Positions 53,332 to 63,813 of a DNA stretch of 64,000 bases are shown here, piece after piece (the stretch's first letter is position 1; each line of letters starts with the position of its first letter). The notes beneath the pieces are model-generated. The model saw only the letters and a program-made list of their open reading frames with translations, ran no database searches and was not told the DNA's origin. The stretch is taken from contig JADKBL010000033.1 in assembly GCA_016718875.1 (NCBI GenBank), positions 1 to 64,000 of the forward strand, written 5' to 3'. A program made the translations under genes and the position numbers. The stretch is from Bacteroidota bacterium. GTDB lineage: Bacteria; Bacteroidota; Bacteroidia; Bacteroidales; VadinHA17.

Positions 53332-54483
53332 ATGAATACAAAGGCAATGCAGGAGAACAGGAACAAAATAAGCAAACGTGATTTCATCCGCAAATCACTG
53401 GCTTTTTCAAGCGGGCTCTTATGCTATCCATGTCAGCGAATTCTTGATGCAAGTCCTTTGGAACAGAAAAGCATATACAGGAAATCAGCAATGTACCAGG
53501 AGGAGACTGCCCGTGGGATTATGTGCATGATATGTCCGAATGCGTGCGTTCTTAAAGAGGGTGAACTAAGTAAGTGTAATAACCGGAAAGTATATAATTC
53601 AAAATTATATACACTTGCCTATGGAAACCCATGCTCAGTAAATATCAATCCTGTGGAGAAAAAACCTCTTTATCATTTCTATCCAGGATCAAGAGCTTAC
53701 TCGATAGCAACAGCAGGCTGTAACCTGGTATGTCTCAATTGTCAGAACTGGACAATATCACAAACAAGTCCTGTTAAAACCCGGAATTATGAACTTCCTC
53801 CCGAAGATGTTGTATCAGACTGCATCAAAAACAACTGCAAATCAATAGCATATACATATTCAGAACCTGTTACGTTTTATGAGTATGTTTTCGACACAGC
53901 TTTCATTGCCAGAAGATCAGGGGTGAAAAACATAATGAAATCAAACGGCTACATAAATCCTGAACCACTAAGGAAACTCTGTACGGTAATAGATGCCGCC
54001 AACATAGACCTGAAGGCTTTTACCGAAAGCACATACCTGAAGCTCACGGGAGGCAAACTACAACCGGTTCTTGATTCACTTAAAGTATATCTTGACATGG
54101 GTGTATGGCTCGAAATTACCAATCTTGTTGTACCTTCCTGGAGCGATAACCTTAAGGAAATCAGGGATATGTGCCGGTGGCTGAATGTGAACGGATTCAG
54201 CAATACTCCTATTCACTTCAGCAGGTTTTACCCGCTGCATAAGCTTGAACAATTGCCTCCGACTCCTGTTGATACTCTCAATAAAGCTGCTATGATAGCT
54301 AAAGAAGAAGGCATAAAGTATGTTTATACAGGTAATGTTCCCGGAAACGAAGTGTCAGATACAGTCTGTCCTGAGTGTAAAACTACTCTCATCAGAAGGA
54401 GTGGTTTCAGGGTAGTATCCGATATAATCAGGGCCGGAAAGTGCAGCAATTGTTCAAGACCGGTTGAAGGTGTATGGAGTTAG
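53332..54483 (+). CDS. amrS: AmmeMemoRadiSam system radical SAM enzyme
   Basis: The ATG at 53332 gives a Tat-like N-terminus (KISKRDFIRKSLAFSSGLL), unusual for a radical SAM enzyme. A first Cys set is GIMCMICPNACVLKEGELSKC. The radical SAM motif CxxxCxxC is at about residue 130 (GCNLVCLNCQNWTIS). Further on are KSIAYTYSEPVTFYEY, NGYINPEPLRKL, DLKAFTESTYLKLTGG and HFSRFYPLHKL, and a C-terminal zinc-like pair (VCPECKTTLIRR and CSNCSRPVEGVW). It belongs with Memo and AMMECR1 as the third component. The modified target is unknown. Confidence 0.88.
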   Translation: MNTKAMQENRNKISKRDFIRKSLAFSSGLLCYPCQRILDASPLEQKSIYRKSAMYQEETARGIMCMICPNACVLKEGELSKCNNRKVYNSKLYTLAYGNPCSVNINPVEKKPLYHFYPGSRAYSIATAGCNLVCLNCQNWTISQTSPVKTRNYELPPEDVVSDCIKNNCKSIAYTYSEPVTFYEYVFDTAFIARRSGVKNIMKSNGYINPEPLRKLCTVIDAANIDLKAFTESTYLKLTGGKLQPVLDSLKVYLDMGVWLEITNLVVPSWSDNLKEIRDMCRWLNVNGFSNTPIHFSRFYPLHKLEQLPPTPVDTLNKAAMIAKEEGIKYVYTGNVPGNEVSDTVCPECKTTLIRRSGFRVVSDIIRAGKCSNCSRPVEGVWS

Positions 54484-54516
54484 TCCCTGAAATCAAAGAA
54501 AAATCATTGAAATAAA

Positions 54517-56526
54517 ATGAAACCATCGGAAGCAAAGGAACGCATTGAAAGGCTACGCAGGGAAATAGAAGAGCATAACAGAAGATATTATGTTCATAAT
54601 CAGCCACTAATTTCTGATTTCGAATACGATATTCTGATAAATGAACTTGATACACTTGAGAAGAAGTATCCTGAATTCAAAAGTGAGGATTCACCTACCC
54701 AGAGAGTAGGAAACGATATCAAGAATGAATTTGAACAGTATGAACACAAGTTTCCAATGTTTTCACTCGGCAATACATACAATGAAGACGAAGTGAGGGA
54801 ATTTGATGCCAGGACAAGAAAAACAATAAGTGAACAGATTAAATACACATGTGAACTTAAATTTGACGGAGCCTCTATCAGTATTAATTACAGAAAAGGA
54901 AGACTTTTCAGAGCCCTGACACGCGGCGATGGTTTAAAAGGCGATGATGTTACAGACAATGTCAGAACAATAAAAAGTATACCATTAAGTGTTTCCGGTA
55001 GCAATATTCCGGAGGATTTTACTGTAAGAGGTGAGATTGTAATGCCAAGAGCAGTATTTGAATCACTAAACAGTGAAAGAAAAAAAGATAACCTGCCGGC
55101 TTTTGCCAATCCGAGGAATGCGGCTGCCGGTACTTTAAAACTTCTTGATTCAAAAATTGTAGCCTCCCGTAATCTTGATTGTCTAATATATGCAGTTCTT
55201 TCTGACGAACTTACTCATGATACTCATTTTGATAACCTCATAGCTATTACAGCATGGGGCTTTAAGGTTCCTGACACCATCAGGCTTTGCAGCAACATGG
55301 ATGAAGTTATTAGCTATATTTCCAAATGGGAGATTGAAAGGAAAAATCTTCCTTACGATACAGATGGAGTTGTAATCAAAGTGAATGATCTATCAGCCCA
55401 GGAAGAACTTGGTTATACTGCCAAGTCACCCAGATGGGCAATCGCATATAAATACAAGGCCGAGGAAGTGCTCACTAAACTTGTATCAGTTTCCTTTCAG
55501 ATTGGAAGAACGGGAGCAGTTACACCTGTTGCGAACCTTGAGGCGGTATTACTTTCGGGGTCAACAGTTAAGAGAGCTTCTCTTCACAATGAAGACCAGA
55601 TTGCACTTCTCGACCTTCACCTTGGAGATATGGTTTATGTAGAAAAAGGTGGAGAAATTATTCCAAAAATAGTAGGTGTTGATCACTCGTTCAGGAATGA
55701 AGATAACCGGAAGATAGAATTTATTACCCACTGTCCTGAATGCGGAACGGCTCTTGTCAGAAATGATGGAGAATCAAATCACTTCTGTCCCAATTATCTT
55801 CATTGTCCTCCCCAGATAAAGGGAAGAATTGAGCATTTCATAAGCAGGAAAGCTATGGATATTGATGGACTGGGAGAAGAAACAGTAGATTTGCTTTTCA
55901 GTAATAATCTGATAAGAACGTTTGCAGACTTGTACGATCTCAGAGCAGACCAGCTGACACCACTTGACAGGATTGGTGAAAAAACAGCATCAAATATAAT
56001 AAGCAGCATAGGTAACTCAGGGGCAGTACCTTATCACAGGGTTCTATTTGCTTTAGGAATTAGACATGTAGGTGAGACCGTAGCAAAAACCCTGGCAAAC
56101 AGATTCAGTAATATTGATTCACTTATAGTAGCAACATTTGAAGAACTGACTGAGGTTAATGAGATAGGTCCCAAAATTGCATCCAGCATAATTTCATACT
56201 TTTCAGATCCAGAGAACCTTGAAATAATAAGCAGGCTAAGGAAATCCGGTATCCGGTTCAGTGCTGAACATCAACAAATAAAGACGGGTGACATACTAAA
56301 AGGCAACATAATTGTTATCTCAGGGGTATTCAGGAAACACAGCAGGGAGGAATACAAGCTTATTATTGAAAATAACGGTGGCAAAAATGCTTCATCAGTC
56401 TCAGGAAGTACCACTTTTATACTTGCAGGGGAGAATATGGGTCAGTCCAAAATGGATAAAGCAAATCAGCTTGGAATTCCAATGTTGAATGAAGATGAAT
56501 TCCTGAAAAAAATCGGTGAAGAATAA
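54517..56526 (+). CDS. ligA: NAD-dependent DNA ligase
   Basis: LigA seals nicks in DNA with NAD+. The 669 residues match. The NMN-binding Ia domain (RIERLRREIEEHNRRYYVHN), the adenylated Lys (K115 in CELKFDGASI), DGVVIKVND, the zinc site (CPECGTAL to CPNYLHCP), helix-hairpin-helix repeats and a BRCT domain from about residue 590 (LKGNIIVISGVFRKHSREEYK, in parts) are all visible. It is 33 bases after amrS. Confidence 0.95.
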   Translation: MKPSEAKERIERLRREIEEHNRRYYVHNQPLISDFEYDILINELDTLEKKYPEFKSEDSPTQRVGNDIKNEFEQYEHKFPMFSLGNTYNEDEVREFDARTRKTISEQIKYTCELKFDGASISINYRKGRLFRALTRGDGLKGDDVTDNVRTIKSIPLSVSGSNIPEDFTVRGEIVMPRAVFESLNSERKKDNLPAFANPRNAAAGTLKLLDSKIVASRNLDCLIYAVLSDELTHDTHFDNLIAITAWGFKVPDTIRLCSNMDEVISYISKWEIERKNLPYDTDGVVIKVNDLSAQEELGYTAKSPRWAIAYKYKAEEVLTKLVSVSFQIGRTGAVTPVANLEAVLLSGSTVKRASLHNEDQIALLDLHLGDMVYVEKGGEIIPKIVGVDHSFRNEDNRKIEFITHCPECGTALVRNDGESNHFCPNYLHCPPQIKGRIEHFISRKAMDIDGLGEETVDLLFSNNLIRTFADLYDLRADQLTPLDRIGEKTASNIISSIGNSGAVPYHRVLFALGIRHVGETVAKTLANRFSNIDSLIVATFEELTEVNEIGPKIASSIISYFSDPENLEIISRLRKSGIRFSAEHQQIKTGDILKGNIIVISGVFRKHSREEYKLIIENNGGKNASSVSGSTTFILAGENMGQSKMDKANQLGIPMLNEDEFLKKIGEE

Positions 56527-56570
56527 TTCCTACAAAAGATTATTTTAACAAAAAAAAGTTAGGTTTGCAA

Positions 56571-56998
56571 TATGGAATTTTTTGGAAATATCAGACTCAG
56601 AATCGGCAATGCTATACTCATAGAGAATGCTTGAGCGAAATATAGATGTAAAAATTCTCGGCTATTACAATGGGAAGCATCTGCCTGACCAGTATACTGC
56701 AATCAGGTATCTAACCTGCATCAGGAAAGCAGAGACTAATCTTTTCTATATACCTGAATCAACTGAAATACAGCTATTTACTAACATTAAATTTGATATA
56801 CTTATAGACATTAACTTTGAAAAAATCTTTACATTACTTTACATTACTAAGTTATCAAAGGCCGCCTTCAAGGTTGGATTATTTGAATCAGAAGGCGACA
56901 ATAATCCTTTTGATCTGATGATGGAAATAAAGAATCCTGTAAATACTGATGAGTACCTCAAACAGATAATTCAATATCTGGAAATGATTAAAAATTGA
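56571..56998 (+). pseudogene. DUF6913-like gene with apparent internal deletion
   Basis: The longest in-frame piece (56627-56998, 123 residues) has NIDVKILGYYNGKHLP, YIPESTEIQLFTNIKFDILI and KAAFKVGLFESEGDNNPFDL. Proteins of this type in Bacteroidetes have about 170 residues and an N-terminus like the short frame from the ATG at 56571 (MEFFGNIRLRIGNAILI), which stops after 20 codons and is in another frame. About 45 residues of the family's middle (the segment before ERNIxVKxLG) seem to be absent. The gene lies directly before dapA, a place this family is often found. A deletion in the assembly is as likely as decay. The family call is from memory. Confidence 0.45.
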
Positions 56999-57010
56999 TA
57001 TACTGAACAT

Positions 57011-57900
57011 ATGATGAAAAAAATCAAAGGAACCGGGGTTGCTATTGTGACACCATTCAAAAATGATCTGAGTGTTGATTTCGCTGCATTGGGAAGAGTA
57101 GTCAACCATGTCATTGACGGGGGTGTTAATTATATCGTGGCTCTGGGCACAACAGGCGAATCGGTTACAATTACAAAAGATGAGAAAAAGGCAATCGTCA
57201 CATATGTTGCAGAAGCTATCGATGGAAGGGTACCACTGATTGTTGGAATAGGAGGCAACAATACGCAGGAAGTTATCAACTCCATCAGGCAGATGAATCT
57301 TACCGGTGTGGATGGAATCCTTTCAGTAGCTCCATATTATAATAAACCGACACAAAGAGGCTTATTCCAGCATTTCAAAGCAATTGCAACATGCAGCTCT
57401 CTGCCTGTTATAATTTATAATGTACCTGGCGAACATCCTGTAACATTTCTGCAGAAACATGCCTTGAACTGGCAAATGAATGTGATAATATCGTTGCAGT
57501 TAAGGAGGCATCAGGTGACATGACCCAGATAATGAAGATAATAAAAGGAAAGCCTGAAAATTTCAGTGTAATATCGGGTGATGATATGCTTACTATTCCA
57601 ATAATTGCTGCTGGAGGAACAGGAGTTATCTCTGTTCTTGCAAATGCATTTCCTTCTCAGTGCAATGAAATTGTTTCAAATGCGCTGAAGAATAACTTCA
57701 AAATAGCCAGAGAAACACAGTTCCGTTTCATTGAGATGATAGAACTCCTGTTTACTGAGGGTAATCCTGCCGGGGTAAAAGCTATGATGAACACAATGAA
57801 TCTGTGCAACAATACTCTCAGGTTACCGCTTGTTCCGGTAAGCCGTTCAACTTACTCTAGGATACAGAAAGCAATTGAGGAGGTCAGCAGGAAGAATTAA
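57011..57900 (+). CDS. dapA: 4-hydroxy-tetrahydrodipicolinate synthase, interrupted by one frameshift
   Basis: DapA condenses pyruvate with aspartate semialdehyde in lysine and diaminopimelate synthesis. The N-terminal piece has GTGVAIVTPFKNDLSVDF, ALGTTGESVTITKDEK, VGIGGNNTQEVI and SVAPYYNKPTQRGLFQHF, then YNVPG. The C-terminal piece starts inside KEASGDMTQ with the catalytic Lys, then ISGDDMLTIPIIAAGGTGVISVLANAFP (split as ISGDDMLTIPIIAAGG and TGVISVLANAFP). Restoring one base at 57428-57433 turns the wrong reading EHPVTF into RTSCNISAETCLELANECDN, the expected order. The rebuilt gene has about 297 residues. Confidence 0.88.
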
Positions 57901-57907
57901 GAGATTA

Positions 57908-60900
57908 TCAGGCCGGAGCTCCTGGCTGCTGCTGCAGTCCATGACAATTCTTGAATTTTTTACCGCTGCCGCATGGGCAAGGATCATTTCTTCCAACTTT
58001 CTTATCTACTCTGACAGGTTCTGTTCTCGGTGTTTTCTCAGGGCTGCCTCCGCCAGTACTGCTATACTGCGAGAAATCACTCTTTGAAGCCCTCAGGTTA
58101 CTCATATCCATCTGGCGCTTTCTCTGGGCTTCACGTACCTGGTCAGGATCCTGTGAAGGAATATGTCCTTTCATAAGGATGCTTACAACATCCTTATTAA
58201 CCTTAACCAGCATTGTCTTAAAAAGATCAAATGATTCAAATTTATAGATGAGAAGCGGATCCTTCTGTTCATATGTTGCATTCTGCACCGATTGCTTAAG
58301 GTCATCCATTTCTCTCAGGTGTTCTTTCCATGCGTCATCAATTGTTGCTAAAACAGCTGTCTTTTCATAAGACCGTGCAAGTTCTCTCCCCTCCGACTCT
58401 GCCGTTGCTTTCAGGTTTGTTACAACCTGGAAAACCTTAACTCCGTCTGTAATCGGAACTACGACATTTTCATACTGATGCGACATCCTTTCATAAACAT
58501 CCTTAAGAACAGGGTAAGCCTGAGCAGCTATTGACTCTACTTTTCTTTTATAGGTATCAAGGACTTTAACATATACTTTTTCTGTAACTTCGGCAGCATT
58601 TGTTTTCCTGAACTCGTTGTCCCTGACCGGAGAATCCATTGAAAAGGATCTGATAAGATCAAAATCAAATCCATCAAAATCTCCATTTGCATGGTATGTT
58701 TCAACAAGGTTCTCGGTAACGTCATACATCATATTTGCGATGTCTACACTTAGTCTTTCCCCCAGAAGTGCATGCCTGCGCTTCCGGTAAATTACCTCTC
58801 TCTGAGAATTCATAACATCATCATATTCAAGAAGTCTCTTTCTGATACCAAAGTTATTCTCCTCGACTTTTTTCTGTGCTCGTTCGATAGATTTGGTAAT
58901 CATAGAATGCTGAATCATTTCCCCATCTTTCAGCCCAAGTTTATCCATAATACCTGCAATCCTTTCAGATCCGAACAACCTCATGAGTTCATCTTCGAGG
59001 GAAACAAAAAACTGTGATGAACCCGGATCTCCCTGCCTTCCTGACCTTCCTCTCAGCTGTCTGTCTACTCTTCGTGATTCATGCCGTTCTGTTCCTATAA
59101 TGGCAAGACCACCGGCCTTTCTTACTTCATCCGTCAATTTGATATCGGTGCCTCTACCAGCCATGTTTGTAGCGATGGTTATTGTTCCGGGTTTCCCGGC
59201 TTCTGCCACTATTTCAGCCTCTCTCTGGTGCAGTTTTGCATTGAGAACATTGTGTTTGAGGCCTTTCATCTTTAGCATTCTGCTGAGGAGTTCAGATATC
59301 TCTACCGATGTTGTTCCAACAAGAACAGGTCTTCCCTGTTTGTACATTTCATTTATTTCATCAATAACTGCATTGTATTTTTCCCGTTTTGTTTTGTATA
59401 CAAGATCCTCCCTATCATTACGAATAACAGGTTTATTTGTAGGAATAACAACAACATCAAGCTTATAAATATTCCAAAGTTCTCCTGCTTCAGTTTCTGC
59501 AGTTCCGGTCATCCCGGCAAGTTTATGGTACATCCTGAAGTAGTTCTGCAGAGTAATTGTTGCATATGTCTGGGTAGCTGCTTCTACCTTTACATTCTCC
59601 TTGGCTTCTATCGCCTGATGTAGTCCGTCGGAATACCTTCTACCTTCCAGTATCCTGCCAGTCTGCTCATCCACGATTTTTACCTTATTATCCATAACAA
59701 CATACTCGGTATCCTTATCGAAGAGAGTCCATGCCTTCAGAAGCTGTGTCATTGTATGCACCCGTTCGGATTTCACCGAGAAATCCTGAAGAAGTTCATC
59801 CTTGGCAAGGATCTTTTCCTTTTCACCAAGACCAGACCTCTCGATGTCTGCAATTTTTGAACCTACATCAGGTAGTATAAAAAAACTGCTGTCCTCCACT
59901 GATGTTGAAATCAGATCAAGCCCCTTTTCTGTCAGTTCAATAGAATTAGCTTTTTCATCAATAATAAAGTATAGCTCATCTGTAACCTTAGGCATTTCTT
60001 TACTATTGTTCTGCATATAAAAATTCTCAGTCTTAAGGAGCAGAGACCTGTTTCCTTCCTCACTTAAAAACTTAATAAGGGCATTATTTTTTGGCAATCC
60101 TTTGTAGGCTCTCAGAAGAAGTAATCCCCCTTCTTCATTTTTATTCTCGGCTATTAATTTTTTTGAATCAGCAAGGATCTGGGTAACCAGTCTTTTTTGC
60201 GCACCTACAAGCTTATCTACTTTTGGTTTAAGTTCATCAAACTGAGCGGTATCGCTCTTAGCAGTAGGGCCTGAAATAATAAGCGGAGTTCTGGCGTCAT
60301 CAATAAGTACAGAGTCAACCTCATCGACGATTGCATAATGATGTTTGCGCTGAACAAGATCCTCAGGATTGATTGCCATATTATCTCTCAGATAATCAAA
60401 TCCAAATTCATTATTAGTACCAAAAGTGATATCAGAATTATAAGCCTTCCTTCTTTCAGTCGAATTTGGCTGGTGTTTGTCTATGCAATCAACAGAAAGT
60501 CCGTGAAATTCATAAATGGGGCCCATCCATTCGGAGTCTCTTTTTGAAAGGTAATCGTTTACCGTAACAATATGTACTCCACGGCCGGCAAGTGCATTCA
60601 GGAATACAGGCAAAGTTGCCACAACAGTCTTTCCTTCCCCTGTACCCATTTCTGAAATCTTGCCTTTGTGAAGAGCAACACCTCCGATTAGCTGAACATC
60701 ATAATGAACCATATCCCAGGTAATCTCATTACCACCTGCAACCCATGTGTTTTTCCAGAAGGCTTTATTACCTTCGATAGTAATGCTCTCACGGGTAGCG
60801 GCAAGGTCCCTGTCAAACTGCCTGGCAGTTACTTCAATAACCTTGTTCTCCTTGAAACGTCTGGCAGTCTCCTTTACAATTGCAAAGCCGCGTGGTACAA

Positions 60901-61221
60901 CCTCGTTAAGAACAGCCTCAAGTTTTTCATTAATCTGCTTTTCAATCTTATCAATAGAGTTATAAAGTTCCTCTTTAAGATTTATATCTTCCTCTGCTTC
61001 TGCTTTTCTCTTAGTAATTTTATTTCGTTCTCATCATTTTCAATATTACTATGTATTTCAGCTTTCAATCCATCTGTAAGCTCCCTTAGACTATCGTTTG
61101 AAAGTACCTGCAACTTCTGATATTCAATGTGTATTTTCTCAATATAGGGATTTATCTCCTTAAGGTCACGTTCATATTTATTCCCCAGAAAAAGTCCCAA
61201 CAAACTATTTATAATGCTCAT
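57908..61221 (-). CDS. secA: Protein translocase ATPase SecA, interrupted by one frameshift
   Basis: SecA drives preproteins through SecYEG. The N-terminal piece (60982-61221) reads INSLLGLFLGNKYERDLKEI and LSNDSLRELTDGL. Restoring one A in the A4 run (minus strand) at 61004-61007 joins it to AEAEEDINLKEELYNS and the main frame. The first in-frame ATG of the main open frame is only at 60712, but coding continues upstream. Walker A is GTGEGKTVVATLP; further features are VDEVDSVLIDDARTPLIISG, TNMAGRGTDIKL, SRRVDRQLRGRSGRQGDPGSSQF (in parts) and a C-terminal zinc site CPCGSGKKFKNCHG. About 1104 residues, with the family's Bacteroidetes-type length. Confidence 0.92.
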
Positions 61222-61254
61222 TTTATGACGTTTTACGAATTTTCAAAATTTCAG

Positions 61255-61262
61255 CAAAATTA
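61255..61262 (-). promoter_or_regulatory. -7 promoter box for secA
   Basis: The minus strand reads TAATTTTG, which fits TAnnTTTG, about 34 bases before the secA ATG. No TTG is at the normal spacing. Confidence 0.45.
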
Positions 61263-61341
61263 GCTATATTTTCCAAAATAGAATTGGAAACAGGCCAATA
61301 TCTTTTGTGAATAATATATATGATATTATTCCTGACAGCTG

Positions 61342-63813
61342 TTACTCGATAAGGCTGTATTTAAATGTCCTGATTCTATCATCAAGATAAATTACAACAA
61401 TATATAATCCGGATGGATATCCGGTCAGATTGATCACAGACTCAATTCCATCACTTACAAGCCCTTTTAATAATGGAACACCGGATGAATTAAATACCTC
61501 ATATTTAACAGATTCTCCATTTGACAAAACCGAGGATCTGCCAGATAATCTAATAAGTCCTTTACCCGGATTCGGAAATAATTTCAGTGTTTCTATAAAT
61601 GATTTTTCTATGCCATCAATAAGCGGATTTATTTTAAGTTCCTGTATTGCCCATCCCCACCCATGTGCAAAGGGATCAGAATATAACCTGAAACGGATAA
61701 GCACTGTGTCTCCAGTATCAAATCCGGATGATGAGGTTATATACTCAGAATGATGTATAAACATGGATTCTTTTCCAACAGCAGTTGAATTCTGATCGAC
61801 GACAGAACTGTTATAAGTTTTCAGCCACGTAGCATTATATCTCGCATCATATCCGTCCCAAAGAGATTGCCATGTTTTGCCAAAGTCTTTTGAGCCCTCA
61901 ACTACAACATAATCATAGAAATCATTCGTACCAAACAAAGCTCCGGTTTCTCCAGGTTCAACCAATGCAATATCGTTGTATTCAATGAGCATCCCACTCT
62001 GATCGAATTTCAATGGATTTCGAAGCATTGCTATAAAATTAAAACTCTTATCAGCTTCCTCCGGACTTTCATACGGATGATTTGTATGTATACCTGATTT
62101 CAGAAAACCTATGGGTCTTGTTATATTAAAGCCAGAAAAGAAGAAGTCACTCTCTGAATTTGAAAAATCAGTGGAATAAGAAGTTATCACAGACCCAAAT
62201 CCTTCAATACCAATAGAATAATAGCCAGAATCGGGCAAAATTGTAATATTAGATACTCCTGCAGAATCTTTAGCAATGATCCTGTATTTCAAAGAATCTC
62301 CACCAGCCCAGTTAAGCATTTCGGAGGTAAGAATAACCGAATAAAAACCAGCTGAATCGGCAATCATACCGGCGTATGACGAGATGTTGTCATTCACCCT
62401 GTATTCAAGAAAGACCGTATCAATTCCGATATTATCTGACACTTCTGCTGCAAACCTTATTGTATCCTCTGTTTCAAAATAATATTCAGCCGGTGTATGA
62501 TTAATAACTGGTTTAATTGTATCGCCTCCAATAAATGATTTAAAGCGGAACATCTGATACATTGAGGGTAAATGAAATGATCGTTTGAAGACATCTTCCG
62601 TAAAAAAGAAGTATTGCAATTCCCTGTTATAAGAAGTTACAGGCAAAACTACAGAGAACTTATTATCTGAATTCGACGAAGTCATATACAGAGTATCACT
62701 GCTTTCAAAGTCATCAAAGGAATAAACCAGGGCTACTTTGTCCCTGTTATATGTAGTATCTGACCTGATCTCCACTCCCAGTTCAACCTGAGAAATTGAT
62801 TCTTCAGTATCTCCGGCAGGAACATGAATTATCCTTGTATTTATCCAACCAAGTTCTCCGAGGATCGCAGAGGTATATAGTCCTGGATCATGAATAACTT
62901 CCTCTTTATCTATATATGGAGTCATAAGAGTAAAAGGTTCAAGTGTGGCTGTTTCATCAAGGTGGGAAATACTCGAACCATCGTCCCATGTTGCCGGCGC
63001 AAACACCTTGATCCTGCTTTCACCTGTAAGGGCTTTAATGACAGGTCCCTGGAAATACAGTTTCTGCCCTGTCATTTCCTGTCGCAGAGCTGGGGTATTG
63101 TTCCTGAATTTAAGAGTATCGGTCAAAAATTCTGCATTAATGTTTTCAATAAAAGTGTCATATACAGACGGCACAGAGTTGAAACCATACCAGCCGGTAT
63201 TATTGTCAGTATCCATACTATCGAAGAATCCCAGTCCATGACACAATTCATGAAGGATAACAGTAACCAGGTCATATTTCCCACTATTAGCGGGAATCCT
63301 GCCATCTGTTCCAAGATACCAGTTTGTTTTACTGTTAAGTGTAATAATTATATCACCCTGAAGATCTGAATTAAGACTTGTACCAGCTATTTTTTCAGCA
63401 AGGGCAACTGGGTAAAAAGCAAAAGGCCTGAAAGCATTAATTGACCAGCCTCCTGCTATTCCGGTTACTGATGAATTTCCAAGAACACCTGTTGTTTCAA
63501 TCTCCTGCCAATAAGCAAGAATGGTGGTTCTGGTATCCTCAGGCAATACTGATTCAAGTATTGAGACAGCATATTCAAAAGCTGCCATTGATTCAGCAGT
63601 GAATCCTGAATAATATACAGTTAATGAGCCTCCTCCTTTGTGATCCTTATTCCTAAGGAATTTACCCGGAGGAGGAATAAAAATCCTGTTAGTTTTCGAT
63701 CCTGCATAACAGACACCGGTTACCGATTTATTTGGAATCAGATCCTGAGAATGCAGGCCGAAGTGAAAAAACTGAAAACAGAGAAAAAGGTATAGCAGAA
63801 ATAACCTTCTCAT
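61342..63813 (-). CDS. T9SS-sorted secreted metalloprotease-like protein
   Basis: The signal peptide is RRLFLLYLFLCFQFFHFG. A zinc motif HELCHGLGFFD (H188, E189, H192, G195, D198) has the form HExxHxxGxxD, as in metzincins with Asp as third ligand (snapalysin-like). Middle stretches (TIRFAAEVSDNIGIDTVFLEY, then SLKYRIIAKDSAGV) resemble Ig-like or Big domains, and a carbohydrate- or fold-type beta domain follows with YVVVEGSKDFGKTWQSLWDG. The last ~80 residues are a type A T9SS sorting domain (LFPNPGKGLIRLSG, YEVFNSSGVPLLKG, YPSGLYIVVI). It is exported through the type IX system. The ferritin gene's stop overlaps its ATG (ATGA). 823 residues. Confidence 0.85.
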   Translation of the reverse strand: MRRLFLLYLFLCFQFFHFGLHSQDLIPNKSVTGVCYAGSKTNRIFIPPPGKFLRNKDHKGGGSLTVYYSGFTAESMAAFEYAVSILESVLPEDTRTTILAYWQEIETTGVLGNSSVTGIAGGWSINAFRPFAFYPVALAEKIAGTSLNSDLQGDIIITLNSKTNWYLGTDGRIPANSGKYDLVTVILHELCHGLGFFDSMDTDNNTGWYGFNSVPSVYDTFIENINAEFLTDTLKFRNNTPALRQEMTGQKLYFQGPVIKALTGESRIKVFAPATWDDGSSISHLDETATLEPFTLMTPYIDKEEVIHDPGLYTSAILGELGWINTRIIHVPAGDTEESISQVELGVEIRSDTTYNRDKVALVYSFDDFESSDTLYMTSSNSDNKFSVVLPVTSYNRELQYFFFTEDVFKRSFHLPSMYQMFRFKSFIGGDTIKPVINHTPAEYYFETEDTIRFAAEVSDNIGIDTVFLEYRVNDNISSYAGMIADSAGFYSVILTSEMLNWAGGDSLKYRIIAKDSAGVSNITILPDSGYYSIGIEGFGSVITSYSTDFSNSESDFFFSGFNITRPIGFLKSGIHTNHPYESPEEADKSFNFIAMLRNPLKFDQSGMLIEYNDIALVEPGETGALFGTNDFYDYVVVEGSKDFGKTWQSLWDGYDARYNATWLKTYNSSVVDQNSTAVGKESMFIHHSEYITSSSGFDTGDTVLIRFRLYSDPFAHGWGWAIQELKINPLIDGIEKSFIETLKLFPNPGKGLIRLSGRSSVLSNGESVKYEVFNSSGVPLLKGLVSDGIESVINLTGYPSGLYIVVIYLDDRIRTFKYSLIE

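Noticed and set aside
57908..61221. Programmed frameshifting in secA
   Set aside because: The break is at an A4 run without a following structure or a known case in the family; single-base error explains it and five similar breaks.
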